Assembly: GCA_020746105.1 (NCBI GenBank) | Contig: CM036618.1 | Coordinates: forward strand, 116,567,308-116,631,307 | DNA: 64,000 bases | Source: Trogon surrucura | Taxonomy: Eukaryota; Chordata; Aves; Trogoniformes; Trogonidae | Reading direction: 5' to 3' | Notes under the pieces: generated by a model | The model's input: the letters and a program-made list of their open reading frames with translations, nothing else | Told to the model about the DNA's origin: nothing | Database searches by the model: none | Shown here: one piece after another, positions 60,101 through 64,000 of the stretch | Layout: each line of letters starts with the position of its first letter | How positions within the stretch are numbered: the stretch's first letter is position 1 | Made by a program: the position numbers and the translations under genes

Positions 60101-61968
60101 AGCTCCATTAACACCGAGTTGTTTTCTTTCAAATACCAATCATCTCTAAACTGAGCCTGTGTCCCAAAGACATGCCATTCACAAACACGAGTTAGGATTT
60201 TACCAGACATCTATGGGAGAGTAATATCTATCGCTGTGAATGTAATACAGTCTAAAATGAATATTCAGCTACAGTTTTGAAACCACAGTTAAAACTAAGG
60301 TATTTTAATAATGTAAAATAGAAGTGCAATAGGTGTATGGCAACGACATGCCGAGGACATACAGAACAGCCAGAGTGATCTTCTGTCACAGATAAATCAG
60401 AACAAATAGAAAATATCAATGTTTTAATTCTGATTAGTACGTTCTTATCAAAGAGAGAACACAACGAGCAGCACAACCATGGAAACAGAAGAAATACCAT
60501 TCTAAACTCCTTCGACCATCCAGTATTAAACAGGCAAAAGGAGAACAGCTACTCCAAAAAGCAGCAGCAAACAGCAAGATGCAGAGGAGATGAACTTGAT
60601 GTAAGCATGAGCAATTTCTTATTTTTATTAGAAAGCATAAACCAAAGCCGAGAGAGAATTTTGCCTGATAACATATGCAGACCAGAACTGGCTGCAATGA
60701 TTTATTAACATTTAAGATGGCCTCACTTCTTTTTGACAAAGTGCAGGGTAAAAAAAAAAAAAAAATCCCTTTTCTAACAGAACCGAACTGATCTCTTGAG
60801 AATATTCTTAGCTTCTAAAGTGCAGATAAAACACATGCGTTTGGTAGGTACCACTAAAGGCACACTGACAGTGTGTTTGTTACGTAATGTTATTTGTTAA
60901 TACTCTGGTGTTTATCCACAGTCCTTTCCTACACATTTGACAGTTTAATTATTGCATAACTTTTAACATGTCTATAACATAGAATTATTATTTTGAATCT
61001 TATAAACAAGGAAAACTAAAAGGTGATTATGCAAACTATTTCTTTAATGGTTTTAGTATTTTTTTGGTCTGTTACGATTTCTGATGCAATAGAAATTCAT
61101 ACTTTACTCTCTATTGACAAAGTTGCCAACCTTACATGAAGTTTTCCCTGAAAGTGAGCCTTCGCATTTTTGTGAAAACAGATCTTTAGGAAAAACATGA
61201 TTAAGCAGAAGAACAAAGAAAAACACCGAAGTCTATGCACCAGTAAAAAGAATAGTCTATTTCATAAACTAAAGTATAACCACCAAGGTAGCACAGAAAT
61301 GACACCAAAGCCTTATTTTTACCTGTCCTTTAATACCCTTGTCCTTCAAAGCCTTTATGTCATCATGAGTCAGTTTTTGAGACTTTCCATCGTCAACTAT
61401 GTTACGATTATCTGTACCTGCTTCTTTTGTTTCTAAAGGAAAAGGATATAGATTTGTAAAATCTAGGTCTAAGTATCTTCAAGTTGGAGAAACATACGAT
61501 TTTATTTTCACAGAAAGCAGACTTCTCAGGATTAAACCCACATGCTTTATGGCCTTGCAAAGTATTACCTAAGCAATCAAGGAAATGTAATATGTAAAAT
61601 TAGGAGAGAGAGAGAGAGAGAGATATATATTTGCCCAAACTAAAGTTCAGTTTTCTCCCATATTAAAAAGCAGATCTGTTACAGGACCAGAAGATCAAGA
61701 CAAAAACATGCACTTTTATGACAGAAAGAAGTAACATTAAGTTAACAAATTATGAATAGAAAGTTTTTTCCATCGTCTTTGGTATTATGAAAGAAACAAA
61801 TTACTAGTATTTCCAGATTCCAGTCAATCCTCTGTAATACCTGTGGTAGTCTCTTCCATCTCTTGTTTTGGCTGGAGGTTTCCACCACTGGTTACTTCAA
61901 ACGTAGTTCCATAAATATGTCCAATAGCATTATCCAGATAGAACCACTGCTTCTCAAAAATAATTTTT
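50962..61968 (-). CDS. TRMT6: TRMT6, tRNA m1A58 methyltransferase non-catalytic subunit (ten exons, 5' end outside window)
   Basis: TRMT6 pairs with the catalytic subunit TRMT61A to methylate N1 of adenine 58 in the T-loop of tRNAs, mainly in the nucleus; yeast Trm6/Gcd10 is the homologue. Coding segments in transcript order are 61968-61841, 61432-61323, 58942-58851, 58761-58678, 57482-57358, 56303-55939, 55699-55614, 52307-52205, 52119-52033 and 51135-50962. All join in frame through GT-AG sites to 450 residues plus stop. Human has 497, so about 40-45 residues of exon 1 are missing. Landmarks are IIFEKQWFYLDN, a lysine-rich YIKKKKK, RYDTLAQMLTLGNIRAGNKM, METCAGLVLGA, MYPGGGPVRAATSCFGFPK, EFVAPSRPFVVYCQYKE and MSGGGGYLLSG. 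The acidic stretch in the 365-base exon is the variable region. TRMT6 lacks the SAM-binding motifs of its partner, so no catalytic residue is expected. Confidence 0.96.
52033..52119 (-). CDS. TRMT6: TRMT6 exon encoding PLLECYTKLRERGG
   Basis: An 87-base exon, exactly 29 codons, with acceptor TTTTTTAG|CCATTG and donor TACCAG|GTAAGG. It ends LSETWLRNYQ, conserved in human. Confidence 0.95.
52205..52307 (-). CDS. TRMT6: TRMT6 exon encoding LIVASKFHPTPLLLSLLEF
   Basis: A 103-base exon with acceptor TTCTTCTGCAG|CTTAAT and donor AAAGAG|GTAAAT. It includes the highly conserved EFVAPSRPFVVYCQYKE. Confidence 0.95.
54598..54668 (+). ncRNA. 5S rRNA-derived fragment (pseudogene or SINE module)
   Basis: The sequence GGTAAGCTCAGCGGGGTCAG followed by GCCCGGCTAGTAGTTGGACG and GGAGACC aligns with the 3' half of vertebrate 5S rRNA from about base 45 to the end. 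It covers the internal promoter (A box, intermediate element and C box), with roughly one change in five bases. The 5' half and terminal stem are absent, so it cannot make 5S rRNA. It lies about 30 bp from a truncated LTR end. A retroposed 5S copy or a module captured by a repeat are both possible. Confidence 0.7.
54697..54753 (-). mobile_element. Truncated endogenous-retrovirus LTR end, antisense
   Basis: About 57 bp match the right end of the LTR at 38492-39189: 'aaatcactgagcagaattgg' then 'ttctgcttagctcaaaccag' and 'gacgca'. The rest of the LTR is missing, replaced on its left by the 5S-like fragment. Confidence 0.7.
55614..55699 (-). CDS. TRMT6: TRMT6 exon encoding VREKQRKQWERRKK
   Basis: An 86-base exon, acceptor TTGTTCAAAG|GTTCGG and donor GACGG|GTGAGT. 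It encodes a basic segment and LLEAAALLREKNADG, matching the human protein. Confidence 0.94.
55939..56303 (-). CDS. TRMT6: TRMT6 large exon, GYGSIIQMYPGGG to acidic region
   Basis: A 365-base exon with acceptor TTCTCATAG|GCTATGG. It starts with the conserved PGGGPVRAATSCFGFPK and continues into an acidic, low-complexity tail. The donor is taken as GAAAGT|GTAAGA because only this keeps the next exon in frame; an overlapping A|GTGTAAG does not. Confidence 0.93.
57358..57482 (-). CDS. TRMT6: TRMT6 exon encoding HLRYDTLAQMLTLGNIRAG
   Basis: A 125-base exon, acceptor TGTCTTCTAG|CCACTT, donor GGGAG|GTGCGT. It carries NKMIVMETCAGLVLGAVMER, nearly identical to human. Confidence 0.96.
57483..58677 (-). 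other. TRMT6: TRMT6 intron
   Basis: A 1.2 kb intron, AT-rich except for a small CpG-containing patch around 58430-58480 that includes a perfect YY1-type motif on the + strand. No repeat family was recognised. Confidence 0.8.
58432..58442 (+). promoter_or_regulatory. YY1-type motif AAGATGGCGGC inside TRMT6 intron
   Basis: A perfect AAGATGGCGGC, followed by 'ggcagggagacgg', in otherwise AT-rich intronic sequence. Such motifs usually mark 5' ends of housekeeping or retroposed transcripts. Use here is unproven. Confidence 0.4.
58678..58761 (-). CDS. TRMT6: TRMT6 exon encoding YEAVITIVRPSTRIL
   Basis: An 84-base exon, acceptor TTTCTTACAG|ATATGAG, donor ATTAA|GTAAGA. It encodes STMYYAREPGKI, conserved in human. 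Confidence 0.95.
58851..58942 (-). CDS. TRMT6: TRMT6 exon encoding EIVQQLIENSTTFRDKTEF
   Basis: A 92-base exon, acceptor CTCTTCCAAG|GAAATAG, donor AAAAA|GTAAGT. It ends in the lysine-rich AQDKYIKKKKK tract typical of TRMT6. Confidence 0.95.
58943..61322 (-). other. TRMT6: TRMT6 intron
   Basis: A 2.4 kb AT-rich intron with an ATT trinucleotide run at about 59836-59854 and an A run near 60750-60764. No transposon family or RNA gene was recognised. Confidence 0.75.
59836..59854. repeat. (ATT)n microsatellite
   Basis: Six uninterrupted ATT units in a TRMT6 intron. Confidence 0.9.
61323..61432 (-). CDS. TRMT6: TRMT6 exon encoding TKEAGTDNRNIVDDGKSQKL
   Basis: A 110-base exon, acceptor TTCCTTTAG|AAACAAAAG, donor GGACAG|GTAAAA. 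It encodes THDDIKALKDKGIKGQ, conserved in human. Confidence 0.95.
61604..61622. repeat. (GA)n microsatellite
   Basis: About nine GA units followed directly by a short TA run, in a TRMT6 intron. Confidence 0.9.
61841..61968 (-). CDS. TRMT6: TRMT6 coding exon 2 (first one in window)
   Basis: A 128-base exon, acceptor TTATTTCAG|AAAAATT, donor ACCACAG|GTATTAC. It encodes KIIFEKQWFYLDNAIGHIYG and TTFEVTSGGNLQPK. It opens in the third position of a codon, so an upstream exon with the start codon must exist. Confidence 0.96.
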
Positions 61969-63401
61969 CTGAAATAATAAAGTTAATGATATTAAAAGCA
62001 TTATTTTTACTATGTCCGAAACCCACAATATTTGATATTAAACTGTAGCTTCATACATGCCATTTTTATCTATACCTTTGAAAAAAAAAAACCAGGACAA
62101 GCATAAAAAGTAAAACTAACCACAAAACCACGTTAAACCGAAATCGGTTAGGAGAACAAACAACTTAAATCAAGCATAAAGTAAGAAAAACATTTTATTT
62201 TTCAGTTCAAAAGAACTCTAAAATGGCAGATAAAACAAGACTTGAATTATATAGTTCAATTTCTGTCAGAGAAAGTCAGAACAAGGCAAGGAATTATTTA
62301 AGGTATATTAGAACTAGGCTGGGTGATGCAGGTTTAGTGCAAAAAGATGAGCATGAACCCGTACTTTGCAGAGTTCCTTCGAAATAACATCTGCCAAAGA
62401 CTACAAAGAGATGGCAGAAAGTGTCTTGCAATCCTAGAGAAGTTTAATAAAAGTAATAAAGAAATATTTTATTACCCTTTTCATTTTGATTGCACTGAGG
62501 GAGGTTTGCATTTTGCCTTCTTCCCACAGAAAAGGACCCACAAACCCTTTAACTTCCAGGCTGAACTACAAAGGTTTCCTTGCAGACCAGAGAAATATCA
62601 GCCTTGTCAAATCAATCAGGTACCAGTGTATGTGTCATATTAACCTTTGAATCAAAACTTACCCATATGAGCTCTTTTAATGCTAATTATACTCATCACT
62701 AATCCTGAAGCTAAGCAAAAAGTTGAGTTCTTTGTTATGTCCAGTTTTCTACTGACTGAGGTATCAGATTTGTGCGTATATTTTGCATACGTATCCCCGA
62801 ATACAATCCAGAACTTAAAGGATAACGAGTTTTGTTAGGGACACTACTAAATCCTCTCAATAAATTAATGTCATTAATGTCATCTCTATAATGTCATACT
62901 TGCTCATGTGAAGTCTATTAATCCCTGCCAACCCAGACTTTAAAAGACTAATAAATTACTGTAGAAGACCTGAGATGCCTACAAAGAATTGAGATAGATA
63001 AAAAAAATGTGTATATGCTCAAATTTCATTCTAAACGTAGTCTCCAATCGCAGCTATTGTCACATGTTCTTCGAATGTCCTTACCATCATCAGATTATGG
63101 AAAAATTAATGCAAAAGTTATCTGATTTCCTGTGGCAATATTTACTCTTTCACTTTTTTATGCTTTCTTTTATTATAGGAATTTTAAAGCAAAACTGAAG
63201 AGGCACCCAGTGAACCGATCTTGGCAGCGCTCTGCGGGCTGACACAGTCACCACCTCATTTTGCTGCCAGATTCTGCAGGGGAGTATGAAGCCAGCACTC
63301 CCAGATTCCTACGTCTGAGCTATGCCATTTCACTTAAACGCAGTACCTTTCAATCCCCATCCTACTGAAGCAGATATCTGGCCACATTACCCGATACTGA
63401 C
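61969..63401 (-). other. TRMT6: TRMT6 intron 1 sequence, exon 1 not found
   Basis: No segment between here and 64000 encodes the expected GDFVVLKRE-type exon 1, so the promoter should lie beyond the right edge. A 98-codon + strand open frame at 62347-62643 is unassigned and not called as a gene. Confidence 0.65.
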
Positions 63402-63467
63402 TTCCCATGACAGGGAGGTTGGGGTAAATGATCTCTAAGGTCCCTTCCAGGCCGGGCCAGTCTATGG
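63402..63467 (+). mobile_element. CR1/SINE 3' tail fragment
   Basis: The stretch 'tgacagggaggttggggtaa' followed by 'atgatctctaaggtcccttc' and 'gccgggccagtctatgg' matches the tail of the SINEs at 40576 and 63746. The tRNA head is absent, so it may be a truncated SINE or the parent CR1. Confidence 0.8.
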
Positions 63468-63745
63468 CTCTACACACCGGTCTATGAAACGGTCTGCTGC
63501 AACGAGAGGAGCCCAGGCTGTGTCCACTGGTTACAGCATTTCCTGCTGGGTGCAGGCGCTGCTTGCTACGCCAGCTGGCCTCGGAAAAAGAAACAGATCT
63601 CTCCTAGCATCCTCTCCAGAGAAGTAATTATCCAGAGCTGGCAGTCAGCATCTCCCTACAGCCCGACGCTGATGAGAACACCCAAGCCGGTCCCTACTGC
63701 GGAGGCAACGCTGCGCTCCACAGAAACTGCCTGCCACGGCCACGT

Positions 63746-63917
63746 ATCATAGAATCATGCGCTGGCCCGGGCTGGAAGGGACCTCAGAGATCTTTTAACC
63801 CAACCTCCCTGTCATGGGGCGGGGACGCCTCTCAGGCAACACGTGGGGACCCAACGGGGATCGAACCCGGGAGCCGGGTGTTACCAGCACCGCGCTCCAA
63901 CCGAGTGAGCTAAGCAG
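63746..63917 (-). mobile_element. SINE with complete tRNA-Ile-like head and CR1-like tail (TguSINE1 type), antisense
   Basis: Read on the - strand from 63917, the head runs GCTTAGCTCACTCGGTTGGA then GCGCGGTGCTGGTAACACC, with A box TAGCTCACTCGG (63912-63901) and B box GGTTCGATCC (63867-63858). The CR1-like tail ends in a CATGATTCTATGAT microsatellite at 63759-63746. Both polymerase III boxes are intact, unlike the copy at 40576. The tRNA fold is incomplete and a tail follows, so this is a SINE rather than a tRNA gene. Confidence 0.9.
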
Positions 63918-64000
63918 CGTTTGGCTTTTCTGGCTGCTGCGCTTTTTTCTCCACTCAATCGGCACCAGTCTGACAACAGAGGACACAAGCCCGCCCTAAC

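Overview
This is a vertebrate nuclear window, almost certainly from a bird. It is gene-poor, with spliced genes in large AT-rich introns, CpG islands at the promoters, and many old CR1 retrotransposon pieces whose 3' ends carry the typical avian CR1 tail. It also has avian-type retroviral LTRs and two SINEs made of a tRNA-Ile-like head joined to a CR1-like tail. From memory, such SINEs (TguSINE1 type) are known from songbirds, so a passerine is the best guess, but the species cannot be fixed from sequence alone.

Three protein genes can be rebuilt exon by exon. SHLD1 (shieldin subunit 1, + strand) has a CpG-island promoter near 8.1-8.7 kb, coding exons at 10391-10560 and 21345-21865, and encodes about 227 residues. 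CHGB (chromogranin B / secretogranin-1, + strand) has five coding exons from 34501 to 46471 and encodes 676 residues. TRMT6 (non-catalytic subunit of the tRNA m1A58 methyltransferase, - strand) has ten coding exons between 61968 and 50962; its first coding exon is not seen and should lie beyond the right edge. The order SHLD1 > CHGB > < TRMT6 matches, from general knowledge, human 20p12.3. CHGB and TRMT6 are convergent, about 4.2 kb apart between the last polyA signal region of CHGB and that of TRMT6.

Layout: 1-8.0 kb has no gene that I can support and holds CR1 debris. 8.1-22.4 kb is SHLD1 with its 10.8 kb intron. 22.4-34.2 kb is intergenic, with a probable LTR at 29.1-29.7 kb and a CR1 ORF2 end at 30.2-31.0 kb. 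34.2-46.8 kb is CHGB; its 5.6 kb first intron holds two CR1 copies and an antisense LTR, and its second intron a tRNA-head SINE. 46.8-50.7 kb is intergenic with a 343-bp solo LTR flanked by a perfect 6-bp target duplication. 50.7-64.0 kb is TRMT6; one intron holds a 5S rRNA-derived fragment butted against an LTR end, and the right edge holds SINE copies.

The three genes share no pathway: SHLD1 acts in DNA double-strand-break repair choice, CHGB in dense-core secretory granules, TRMT6 in tRNA modification. I found no previously undescribed multi-gene system. The most unusual items are the 5S-derived module joined to an LTR, an A-box deletion in one tRNA-head SINE, and details of the gene 5' ends.
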